Positions 34,480-43,474 of a stretch of DNA of 64,000 nt are shown here, piece by piece. Both the position numbers and the translations under genes were made by a program. The DNA lies in NCBI RefSeq assembly GCF_019320115.1, contig NC_089588.1, positions 120,649,707 to 120,713,706 of the forward strand. The letters run 5' to 3'. Every line of letters starts with the position of its first letter. Positions within the stretch are counted from its first letter, which is position 1. Source of the stretch: Miscanthus floridulus. Taxonomy: Eukaryota > Streptophyta > Magnoliopsida > Poales > Poaceae. Under the pieces are notes generated by a model. That model had not been told where the DNA came from. It saw only the letters and a program-made list of their open reading frames with translations, and did not search any database.

Positions 34480-35150
34480 CATTTTATTAACATATTAACG
34501 TTCTACATATTTTTTCTGATAATAGATTAACTAATCGTGGACCTGATGGGTACTATAGATATGATAATTTATTAATACATTACGAAGTGAACATAATTAG
34601 TAGTAGAACTCATCTGATATTTTATTAACTAATTGTGGATGTTAGTAATATAATATTTTATTAATACATATATTTTGTTTTATTTACATATATTTTATTA
34701 ACTAACTATGAACATCGTTACTACAGATATGATATTTTAACAATGCATTACCATGTAACGTGATTAATAAGATTCAACTCATCTGAATATTTTGTTAATT
34801 AATTATGAATGTCGATAATGTGATATTTTATTAATATTTATAGTTTTTATTAATATTGATATTTTATTAACTAACTACGAACGTCTGTACTACATATATT
34901 ATAGTTTAATAATGTATTATCATGTGACGTGATTAATAGGACTCGTCCGATATTTATTATTATATCTAACTAACTATGAATGTTAGTACTCGGTATGACT
35001 GTCCAGATTTTCTCCAAACGGTGAACGTATTTTTCTCATGAACAAACGGTTTAATTGTACTCGTCCGATATTTTATTGTAACCAACTATGAACGTTGGTA
35101 CTCGGTATGACAATCCAGAATTTCTCCAAATGGTCAACGTTTTTTCCTCC
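34480..35150. repeat. Degenerate AT-rich tandem repeats upstream of the NLR exon
   Basis: Words GATATTTTATTAACTAACTA, ACGTGATTAATA and CATTA-CATGTAACG recur at intervals of about 180 bp (34,530, 34,690, 34,860). A separate 111-bp pair follows: TACTCGGTATGACTGTCCAG at 34,988 and TACTCGGTATGACAATCCAG at 35,099. No coding potential. Confidence 0.7.
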
Positions 35151-35378
35151 TAAAAATGGTTTTTTATCTATATAAAGGCAGGCAATTTCCTAGAAAATTA
35201 AAATAGATCTAATCGTGATGGGTGGATAGAGTCTTTGTTTTGATGGCCGGATGTTTCTAATTAATGTGAGAATTTCTAACATTTATCTTTTTTTCCTAGC
35301 GCATCTGGTGAGGATTAACGTGGAGAGGTTCTGTTAGGAACTCTAATTAGTAATAGTAAGATAAGATTAATAGTTATA

Positions 35379-36440
35379 ATGTACAAAAGTCCCCAATTTA
35401 GAGGAAGAAGCAAACTGTCTTTGGTAGAGTTATACTCATGGAACCTAACAATTAAGGCTGCTAATTTAATTGTTGCGGCACCAACGTGGCAAGGAAAGGA
35501 TTTGGTCCTCCCGCACCATCTCCGACGTTTGACTGTATATATCATCGAATTCGGTAAGCTGCCATCATGCATCAACCCATTGTGTCTGCTTAACCCCTCC
35601 CACCTGGACTTGTGCCTGCAACATGTGGATGAGCAGGACCTAAAAATCCTCGGCGAGTTGCTGGAGCTCCATTATCTTAGCCTTGACTTGGTGTTGTCCC
35701 CAGCCACAATACACAACATCAGTGACAGTGATGATTGCTACTTCCCACAGCTGAGGTGCTTCAAACTGAGGGATTCAATGTTCTCTTTCCTCTCCAACAA
35801 AGATGATAAGAGGGTTTCATTTCGTATATGGAATGGAGTAGACATCTCCATGCCCTCTGTTTCTGATGATGAGTTCCATAGTCCTAGGCCCTATGTTTCT
35901 GATGATGAGCTGAAGAGCGACGATGAGATGCAGAGACAGCAGAGTCCCATGCCCTCTGTTTCTCATGATGATGAGTTGCACAGACCCCTCGGAAGCAGTA
36001 AACTCCAGCAAGGATTGGCAGCAGTAGCCTATTATTTGCTTGCCTTTTTTCAACATGTTCTGACATTTGTAAATAGATGGGACCCATTGCCCTCCAATCG
36101 TGCCTCTTCCCCTGGGAATGGGAAGGGAGAAGACCCCGACGCCACGCCCTCGGTTTCCGAAGATGAAACCAAGGGCTCCACCATTTGTAGCAAAGGCGCA
36201 GCAGCAGCAGCACCTCGCTTCATGCCAAGCCTCCAAGTTCTTCAGTTTGATGTCTATTATCCGCTTCGCATTCCTAACTGGGTGTACAACCTCGGCTGGG
36301 AACACCTCTCTTCACTCCGGGAAATCAATGCGGATCTATATTTGCAAGAAGGTGTGAACAACAATAAATTGGAGACAAAGCTGAGACGTGCAGCCGAAGT
36401 TCATCCCAACCATCCGACATTTCATTTTGATAGATATTGA
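35379..36440 (+). CDS. NLR (CC-NBS-LRR type) leucine-rich-repeat terminal exon, partial gene
   Basis: One open frame of 353 codons. Residues 40-105 (LVLPHHLRRLTVYIIEFGKL, HLDLCLQHVDEQDLKILGEL, LHYLSLDL) and 281-353 (MPSLQVLQFDVYYPLRI, EHLSSLREINADLYLQEGVN, RAAEVHPNHPTFHFDRY) are typical of the last LRR exon of grass CC-type NLR receptors, which detect pathogen effectors in the cytoplasm; the HPNHPT ending is characteristic. Between residues 156 and 275 lies an unusual acidic insert with PSVSDDE, YVSDDELKSDDE, PSVSHDDE and PSVSEDE plus a hydrophobic run (LAAVAYYLLAFF). No NB-ARC or coiled-coil exon is present in this window; the 6 kb upstream is repeats. The first ATG is probably not a start, since exons of this kind begin at a splice acceptor and stops lie just upstream. 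It is likely an orphan fragment, though uninterrupted. Confidence 0.72.
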   Translation: MYKSPQFRGRSKLSLVELYSWNLTIKAANLIVAAPTWQGKDLVLPHHLRRLTVYIIEFGKLPSCINPLCLLNPSHLDLCLQHVDEQDLKILGELLELHYLSLDLVLSPATIHNISDSDDCYFPQLRCFKLRDSMFSFLSNKDDKRVSFRIWNGVDISMPSVSDDEFHSPRPYVSDDELKSDDEMQRQQSPMPSVSHDDELHRPLGSSKLQQGLAAVAYYLLAFFQHVLTFVNRWDPLPSNRASSPGNGKGEDPDATPSVSEDETKGSTICSKGAAAAAPRFMPSLQVLQFDVYYPLRIPNWVYNLGWEHLSSLREINADLYLQEGVNNNKLETKLRRAAEVHPNHPTFHFDRY

Positions 36441-37575
36441 CATCATCCCAAACGGTACGAAAATCCAACTTTCCATATGTTTTTAGAGTATTGCCTTGCA
36501 CTTAACTAATTTCCATATCCTTACCTTGTTTCCTTGATTAATTAATTTCCATATCCTCACCAACTCTCGTGGGGACTGCATCCATCATCCATAATTATTT
36601 ACAATCTGGTAAATCCATTGCCATGCTGTGGAAGATATACTCCTATATTCGAGGCAAGTCCATGTGTCTTGTATTTTTTCTCATATAAATTTAGAAAAAT
36701 ACGTCTGACCTGCTTTAAATTCATTGACAATGACAGAACAAACTGTTTCTCGTGAGGGAGGGCGCTCCCCATTGCATGGTCAACAACACGTGACGAGTCC
36801 ATGGACCTCCAGCAGCCAGTGAACTAATTCCTTGATCTATGAGACCTGGATCAAACAGAGCAGCAACTAATTCTACTTGGTTCCTGCTTATTTTAGATAG
36901 ATTTCAGTGTTTGCTCTTTCTAGAATGGGTTTTCTCAAGTTTGTTGGGCCACGAAAGGTGATCAAATGGGAGAATTGTCGACTTCCTATCAGAGCTCCAT
37001 GATGCCTACATGGTTAAAGATTAAATGGCCCGGTGGCTCTGATTGTATCTACGGCCCGGTGGCTCTGATTGTATCTACTACTCCAAAAGTGTATGTTTTC
37101 AACATATTCAGCTTTGCCGATTGTAAATTTCCTTTCAGCTGAGTATATATTTATTTCTGAATGTTTGCTGCTTCGGCCTAGAGTTTGGTCTGATCTGTGA
37201 TATGGCCTTTGAAAATTAGATTGAAGAACAGAAAACAAACACTCTGTTCTGCTTCTCAGAACAGGGGAACCATTTCTTCCCAAAACCCCCGTGATGCTAG
37301 GGTTTTTCTTCTCTGCTTTCTCCGTGCCTTCTTGCATCATTATGTTCTTTGCCTTTTTGTTTTGACTTATTTTGGCCTCCTACCAATTGTAGACCTGGAA
37401 GCCGAAAGGGACTAATAATCACTTGGCAACTTGGGCACAAGGACTGAAGAATTCAATAATGAAGTGGCACTCGATCAATATTGTACTCCTCTGCTAATGA
37501 TGTTCACTCGAGACACTGAGGTGACTGAGGTGTTAACCAAGCCAAGCTACATCACTGGAAACATCTTTTTATCAA
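36441..37575. other. Downstream of NLR exon, no gene; 26-bp duplication at 37,027-37,078
   Basis: No coding family recognised. GGCCCGGTGGCTCTGATTGT at 37,027 is repeated at 37,053 (26-bp period). The first 100 bp may be the 3' untranslated region of the NLR exon. Confidence 0.45.
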
Positions 37576-38275
37576 CCTATTTATCCTTTTAGGTTATCCG
37601 TATTTCTTTAGTCTCGTTTATCCTTTTTGGTTATCCTTACTCTGGTTTATCCTTCTTTGCCCAGCTAATTATCCTTCCTGGGTTATCCTTGTACGCCGTT
37701 TGCCCTCGTTTATCCTTCTTTGTCACCCAAATTATCCTTCTGGGTTATCCTTATTTGATCACTCTGGTTTATCCTTCTTTTGCCAACCCAATTATCCTTC
37801 GTGGTTTATCCTTCGTGATGTATCCTTCATTTTATCAACCTAATTATCCTTTTTAGGTTTTGTCTCGTTTATCCTTCCTCGACAATCTAATTATCCTTCT
37901 TGGTTATCGTTACATGTTCACTCTGGTTTATCCTTCCTGGCTAACCAAATTATCCTTCTGGATTATCCTTCTTAGGTTGATAAAAAGAAGGATAATTTTC
38001 CCTATAACCCACGAAGGATAATTAAGTTGATAAAAAGAAGGATAAACAAGAGTTATCAACCTATTTATCCTTGTAGATTATCCGTATGTCTTTAGTCTGG
38101 TTTATCCTTCTTGGTTATCCTTATATGTTTACTCCGGTTTATCCTTCTTTGCCCAGCTAATTATCCTTCTGGGTTATCCTTGTACGCCGTTTGCTCTCTT
38201 TATCCTTCTTTGTCACCCAAATTATCCTTCTGGGTTATCCTTATTTGATTACTCTGGTTTATCCTTCTTTTGCCC
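37576..38275. repeat. TTATCC minisatellite with higher-order structure
   Basis: The hexamer TTATCC occurs 30 times on the plus strand and GGATAA three times (37,988-38,045) in 700 bp, mostly as TTTATCCTTC, AATTATCCTTC and GGTTATCC at 15-25-bp spacing. A block at 37,576-37,788 recurs almost unchanged at 38,060-38,275 with the same linkers (GCCCAGCTAATTATCCTTC, CTTGTACGCCGTTTGC, TTGTCACCCAAATTATCC). The middle holds an inverted segment that pairs with its neighbours (GTTGATAAAAAGAAGGATAA against TTATCAACC). Confidence 0.93.
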
Positions 38276-38311
38276 ATGACACCCCGCAATCGGGAAGGGA
38301 CTATGTGTGAT

Positions 38312-38501
38312 GACCTTGTCATCACGAACACGCGATGGCTGTGACGTAGCTGCTGGCCTACCTGCGTGACAACCTCGTCATAGAAGAACCCAAGGCGGAA
38401 GGGGGCGACCTCGTCATCACGAACACGCGATGGCTGTGACGCAGCTGCCAGCCAACCTGCGTGACAACCTCGTCATAAAAGTACCCGAGGCGGATTGGCC
38501 G
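38312..38501. repeat. 95-bp tandem duplication
   Basis: GACCTTGTCATCACGAACAC at 38,312 and GACCTCGTCATCACGAACAC at 38,407 open two GC-rich 95-bp units. A 114-codon plus-strand frame (38,430-38,774) starts in the second unit; I recognise no family in it. Confidence 0.88.
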
Positions 38502-39226
38502 CGGGCAATTCGGGCGCCCAAACCTGCGCTAGCACTGCTCGATGAAGGCCATTCACGAGAACTAACAACAGCAGCTATGGACGGTACATCAGAATGTCCA
38601 GGAGACCCATGGCTGACGTTATCTTCACCTTTCCATGCGTACTCTAACACCATTTCGATGACTTATCACGCGTTTTTTGTGTTCCGAGTGCCACTCTACT
38701 TCACATCAAAAGTAGGTGCCAATTATTCAGTTCATTTACAAGATGCCATTTCATCATTGGTTCAGTTAGGATAAAGGATATAAATGATGCAGGCACAGAC
38801 GAGTGGCTGGTGGGTCTCCCTTGGTTGGAATAAACTCAAGCGTGGTTAGGAGAGAATTTGCTAGCTGGATAATCCAAGCGTGGTTAGGAGAAGCGTATCC
38901 AAACAGGGCAAAGGCTCCCGGCTGTGCGGGCAGTGAAAGCACGGAGAGAGACATGGCCCTGTTTGTTTGAGGCTTATTTGAGAATCTGCTGTCGAGAGAA
39001 TCTGCTAGCTGGATAAGCTGTGAGTTTGGCAACCCTGATTATTTGTAGTTGATTATCTACTCTAAGCGTAAAATGATCTTTATGCCCCTATAACCCCCTA
39101 AGTACGAGCAGAAGATGATTTGCTGCTTAGGTCGCATGAATGCATTATTATTTGCTTTGCCTGAAAGATGTGAAGATAACAGAGGCCATATCCAAGATTC
39201 AGTTTTAGAGATCTGATCGTAAGCGA
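38502..39226. other. Unassigned sequence with small internal repeats
   Basis: AAGCGTGGTTAGGAGA occurs at 38,837 and 38,876, and GAGAATCTGCT / GAGAGAATCTGCTAGCTGGATAA words recur at 38,980-39,020. GGCCCTGTTTGTTTGAGG at 38,954 looks like a grass MITE end but no partner was found. Confidence 0.35.
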
Positions 39227-39605
39227 ACCATGTGCGATGTCCTCCTCCCTCTGCATCATCGTCTCCTCCTCGCCTCTCCGTGATAATCCCATCATCAAGG
39301 GCGACGACATGGACGACAAAGGCTCCCACGGCTGACCCCACCCGACCTGTGGTCCTTGGCCCGCACTCGTGTGGAGGAAGATAACCCCAAGAGCCACATA
39401 TCTACCGTGACGGTAAACTGCCGATAAATTGCTTCCAGATCACTAGAATCCTCTCGTCTCTTCTTCTGCAAGCCTTCTGCACCAGCACCAGACTGAACCA
39501 TGCGCGATGTCCTCCTCCTCTTCCTCCCTCTGCATCATCGGCTCCTCCTCGCCTCTCCATGACAATCCCATCATCAAGGGCGATGACACGGACGATGAAG
39601 GCGAC
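39227..39605. repeat. Two copies of a 100-bp leader segment, 275 bp apart
   Basis: CGATGTCCTCCTCC ... GCATCATCG-CTCCTCCTCG ... CCCATCATCAAGGGCGA at 39,235-39,310 recurs at 39,506-39,585. The second copy opens the coding fragment below; the first runs into stops. Confidence 0.85.
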
Positions 39606-39785
39606 GGCGGCGCGCTCTCGAGGTCAGTGGCAGAGCGCTTCGCATCATCCTTCCAAACCCAAACGTCCCTTGACGCCTTCTGCAGGAAGTACGGCGTACT
39701 AGAGCAGTACCCGGGGGCCGTCTGTGTGTATGCGCCCGCGCTGGAGGCCGACGTGCGCGTCCCTCTACACGGCTTCTATTCTCCA
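39507..39785 (+). pseudogene. N-terminal fragment of a Transposase_28-type gene
   Basis: The frame gives a Ser-rich acidic start (GDDTDDEGDG), then SLDAFCRKYGVLEQY and GAVCVYAPALEADVRVPLHG before the match stops at about 39,783. KYG-x-x-E-Y ... G-VCVYA-ALEA--R-PLH-F is the beginning of the domain found in antisense extra genes of grass gypsy elements. From 39,786 the sequence belongs to the palindrome-associated repeats, so the fragment was cut at that junction. Confidence 0.5.
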
Positions 39786-41246
39786 TCATGTGTTCATCAC
39801 AGAAGTTTCCGTGATAAATACTTGTGATAATTTATCCACTTTATCTGACAGAAGCTTCATCTCACCACCTACTTTAGCTTCTTTTTCAGCAGCTATGTGT
39901 TCATCACAGAAGTTTCCGATTACTTGTAACACTAATGTCCCCACTAGATCCAGTATTGTACATAAACGCACGTATTGGTGTTGACTTCTGATAATGGCAT
40001 GATGGAAATATATAGTTGAACTGATCCTCATATTTCAGGATATATTTGTATTTATTCAAATCAAGTTCTTTTTTCTGCAATGAAAGCAATGGATAGCCTC
40101 AATTATTGGTTCAGTTATATAAATGGAGAAGGACAGTGAATGTTTAGGTGAGGTACATACAAGGTTTCTCACCGTGGCATCCTTATTCTTAAGGTTCTTC
40201 GATTCCATGCTCTGCAATGGAAAGCAAGCCTCACTTAGTGGTTCAGTTCTATAAATAGATAAAGAAAGTGAAATGTTCAGGTGATGTACATACACATCCG
40301 AGTGTCACCGACCGCATATCTTTCTGGTAGTATCCCCATAATCTTCTGAAGTGCTAAAACTGTGCAGTCAGATCCTCCTCTGTGATAGGAACTTTAGCTT
40401 TTGAACGCATGTAGTCTCCAAGCATCGAATAAAACAAGCGTGTCATTGCTGGTATAGTGATTCCCTGATTCACCATATCGACACACCCATTCACAAAATG
40501 CTCAACCAAGAATTCAGGCCATGTTGGTGCCATGACCAACAAATGCTCCACGTCTAAAAGGGAAAAAACAATGTATCACTATTCTAGCAATGGACTATTC
40601 CAGCAATGGCCAGAGAAGTGAAACACAAAATATTGGAACTATTATGCATGGACTGGGCAATTACTGATTATGTGATGAAACAAAGCTGGCACTCGATACG
40701 ACTGTAGCAAGCAAACCGATACTCTAGATGTACCTGGCAATCGACCCGGTAAAGACCGAGTCCGGGGAGATCTGACACCGGCGATGCGAAGAGGCGAAGA
40801 GGCACCACCAGTGTGGCAAGAGGATTTGCCGGCGATGTGCCGATTGGAACAGCCACAGCCACAACCAGTTGGATCCCCTTCCATTTGATGGGGGAGAGAA
40901 GTCGGAGCCTTCAATGCAGTGCTGTGGAAGGGAGGGAGAGGAATGATGATGGGCAGTGCCGTAGTGGTTCGTAGGAGTGAGAGGAAGGCTAGCTCTTCTT
41001 CCTTCAATGCCGGCACGCTGGTAGCTATGGTCAGTGCCTCGGCAGCGGCGGCTCGTAGAGTCATAGGGGTGAGTTTTTTTTGAACCAGAGACGGCTCGGA
41101 TCCTGAAAATCTCCAATAGTCCGGTTACCTAGTTTTGGATGGCAGATCTTGCTTTAGCTAGGGATTTGAATACACATTTTGCTCTGCCACTTTTGGTGGA
41201 AGCATATCAAGAGTACAGCAAATTTCAGTCCTCCTAGCTGATGTCA
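39786..41246 (-). repeat. Left arm of the 2.8-kb palindrome
   Basis: From 39,841 to 41,246 this segment is the reverse complement of 41,276-42,678 with about 95 percent identity by eye in the stretches compared. It carries, on the minus strand, MYVHHLNISLSLSIYRTEPL, EHLLVMAPTWPEFLVEHF and KEEELAFLSLLRTTTAL, all repeated on the plus strand in the right arm. The 55 bp left of it (39,786-39,840) match the 107-bp repeats lying beyond the right arm. The arm nearest the centre (41,158-41,246) is LINE-derived (QEYQQISVLLAD, see 55,637). Confidence 0.95.
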
Positions 41247-41275
41247 AATAAAAAATTACCATATTTTCCACATGG

Positions 41276-42678
41276 ACATCAGCTAGGAGGACTGAAATTT
41301 GCTGGTACTCTTGATATGCTTCCACCGAAAGTGACAGAGTAAAATGTGTAGTCAAATCCCTAGCTAAAGCAAGATCTGCCATCCAAAACTAGGTAACCGG
41401 ACTATTGGAGATTTTTCAGGATCCGAGCCGTCTCTGGTTCAAAAAAACTCACCCCTATGACTCTACGAGCCGCCGCCGCCGAGGCACTGACCATAGCTTC
41501 CAGCGTGCCCGCATTGAAGGAAGAAGAGCTAGCCTTCCTCTCACTCCTACGAACCGCTGCGGCGCTGCCCATCGTCATTCCTCTCCCTCCCTTCCACAGC
41601 ACTGCATTGAAGGCTCCGACTTCTCTCCCCCATCAAATGGAAGGGGATCCAACTGGTTGTGGCTGTGGCTGTTCCAACCGGCACATCGCTGGCAAATCCT
41701 CTTGCCACACTGGTGGTGCCTCTTCGCCTCTTCACATCGCCGGTGTCAGATCTCCCCGGACTCGGTCTTTACCGGGTCGATTGTTAGGTACATCTAGAGT
41801 ATCGGTTTGCTTGCTACAGTCGTATCGAGTGCCAGCTTTGTTTCATCACATAATCAGTAATTGCCCAGTCCATGCATAATAGTTCCAATATTTTGTGTTT
41901 CACTTCTCTAGCCATTGCTGGAGTAGTCCATTGCTGGAATAGTGATACATTGTTTTTTCCCTTTTAGACGTGGAGCATTTGTTGGTCAAGGCACCAACAT
42001 GGCCTGAATTCTTGGTTGAGCATTTTGTGAATGGGTGTGTCGATGTGGTGAATCAGGGAATCACTATACCAGCAATGACACGCTTGTTTTATTCAATGCT
42101 TGGAGACTACATGCGTTCAAAAGCTAAAGTTCCTGTCACAGAGGAGGATCTGACCGCATAGTTTTAGCACTTCAGAAGATTATGGGGATACTACCAGAAA
42201 GATATGTGGTAGGTGACACTCGGATGTGTATGTGCATCACCTGAACATTTCACTTTCTTTCTCTATTTATAGAACTGAACCACTAAGTGAGGCTTGCTTT
42301 CCATTGCAGAGCATGGAATCGAAGAACCTTAAGAATAAGGATGCCATGATGAGAAACCTTGTATGTACCTCACCTGAACATTCACTGTCCTTCTCCATTT
42401 ATATAACTGAACCAATAATTGAGGCTATCCATTGTTTCCATTGCAGAAAAAAACTTGATTTGAATAAATACAAATATATCCTGAAATATGAGGATCAGTT
42501 CAACTATATATTTCCATCATGCCATTATCAGAAGTCAACACCAATATGTGCGTTTATGTACAATACTGGATCTAGTGGGGACATTAGTGTTACAAGTAAT
42601 CAGAAACTTCTGTGATGAACACCTAGCTGCTGAAAAAGAAGCTAAAGTAGGTGGTGAGATGAAGCTTCTGTCAGATAA
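41276..42678 (+). repeat. Right arm of the 2.8-kb palindrome
   Basis: It starts ACATCAGCTAGGAGGACTG, after a 29-base spacer (41,247-41,275), and ends at CTTCTGTCAGATAA. It looks like part of a spliced gene: TTTTAG acceptor before VEHLLVKAPTWPEFLVEHFV at 41,969, RSKAKVPVTEEDL, then a possible donor, and MESKNLKNKDAMMRN at 42,313 after a further pyrimidine-rich stretch. I do not recognise the protein. Confidence 0.95.
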
Positions 42679-43045
42679 GTATCATGTATGTTTGGATTTT
42701 GTTCAAAGTATGATGGTTACAGTACTTCATAGATCCCCATTCCAAGGGGATCCGTAGGTGGTGATATGAAGCTTCTGTCAGATAAAGTGGATAAATTATC
42801 ACAAGTATTTATCATGGAAAATTCTATGATGAACACATAGCTGCTGAAAAAGAAGCTAAAGTAGGTGGTGAGGCGAAGCTTCTGTCAGATAAAGTGGATA
42901 AATTATCACAAGTATTTATCACGAAAACTTTTGTGATGAACACATAGCTGCTCAAAAAGAAGCTAAAGAAGGTGGTGAGATGAAGCTTCTATCAGATAAA
43001 GTGGATAAATTATCACAAGTATTTATCACGGAAACTTCTGTGATG
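42679..43045. repeat. 107-bp tandem repeats flanking the palindrome
   Basis: ATGAAGCTTCTGTCAGATAA with AAGTGGATAAATTATCACAA and GTGATGAACACATAGCTGCT recurs at 107-bp spacing (GAACACATAG at 42,831 and 42,938), coding MKLLSDKVDKLSQVFI in each unit. An 80-bp insert (42,680-42,760) separates the array from the right arm; on the left side the array joins the arm directly. Confidence 0.88.
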
Positions 43046-43049
43046 AACA

Positions 43050-43218
43050 CATGTGATAAATCGCCGAATAAGTTTTCGCCAAAATCGCTGAACACGTTTC
43101 CTCCAAATCGCCGAACACATTTTTTCCAAAGCGCCGAATACATTTCCTCCAACTCGCCAACGTATTTCTCCGCACGTTCTCTCCAAAAACGCCGAACACT
43201 TTACTCCAAATCTACAAA
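43050..43218. repeat. 23-bp degenerate repeats (AATCGCCGAACACATTTTCTCCA)
   Basis: About seven units of AATCGCCGAACACATTT-like sequence ending TCCA follow each other; the same array recurs at 56,756-56,915 in copy C. The reading frame through it (KSPNKFSPKSLNTF) is simply the repeat. Confidence 0.82.
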
Positions 43219-43474
43219 GAGATTTCACCGATCGGCGAGCAGCACACTTTCTTTTCTGTTCTCTTCAGAGAAGACCCAGTCTCCGATCTCTCCCTACACA
43301 TGCCATGGGCTCTGCGCTCTGCGTTATGGGTGGTTAGCTACGGTCCCTTGGTCATGCCCATTCCTCCTACACGTCCACGGGCTCCGCGCTCGATGTTATG
43401 GACTACGGGCTGGCCAAGGCCGAGAGCTCAGCACAGAACTAATTGCTCGGATGTTCTATTTGGTCCGAGCAGAA
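43219..43474. repeat. Segment shared with 56,920-57,145 and 57,220-57,410
   Basis: GAAGACCCAGTCTCCGATCT to CTAATTGCTCGGATG recurs twice at the end of copy C (from 56,967 and 57,228). No coding family recognised. Confidence 0.8.

Noticed and set aside
37576..38275. CRISPR-like array
   Set aside because: Repeats are degenerate, spacing is irregular, and the genome is plant nuclear DNA; it is a minisatellite.
38430..38774. 114-codon frame as a host gene
   Set aside because: It starts inside a 95-bp duplication and has no recognisable motif or splice context.
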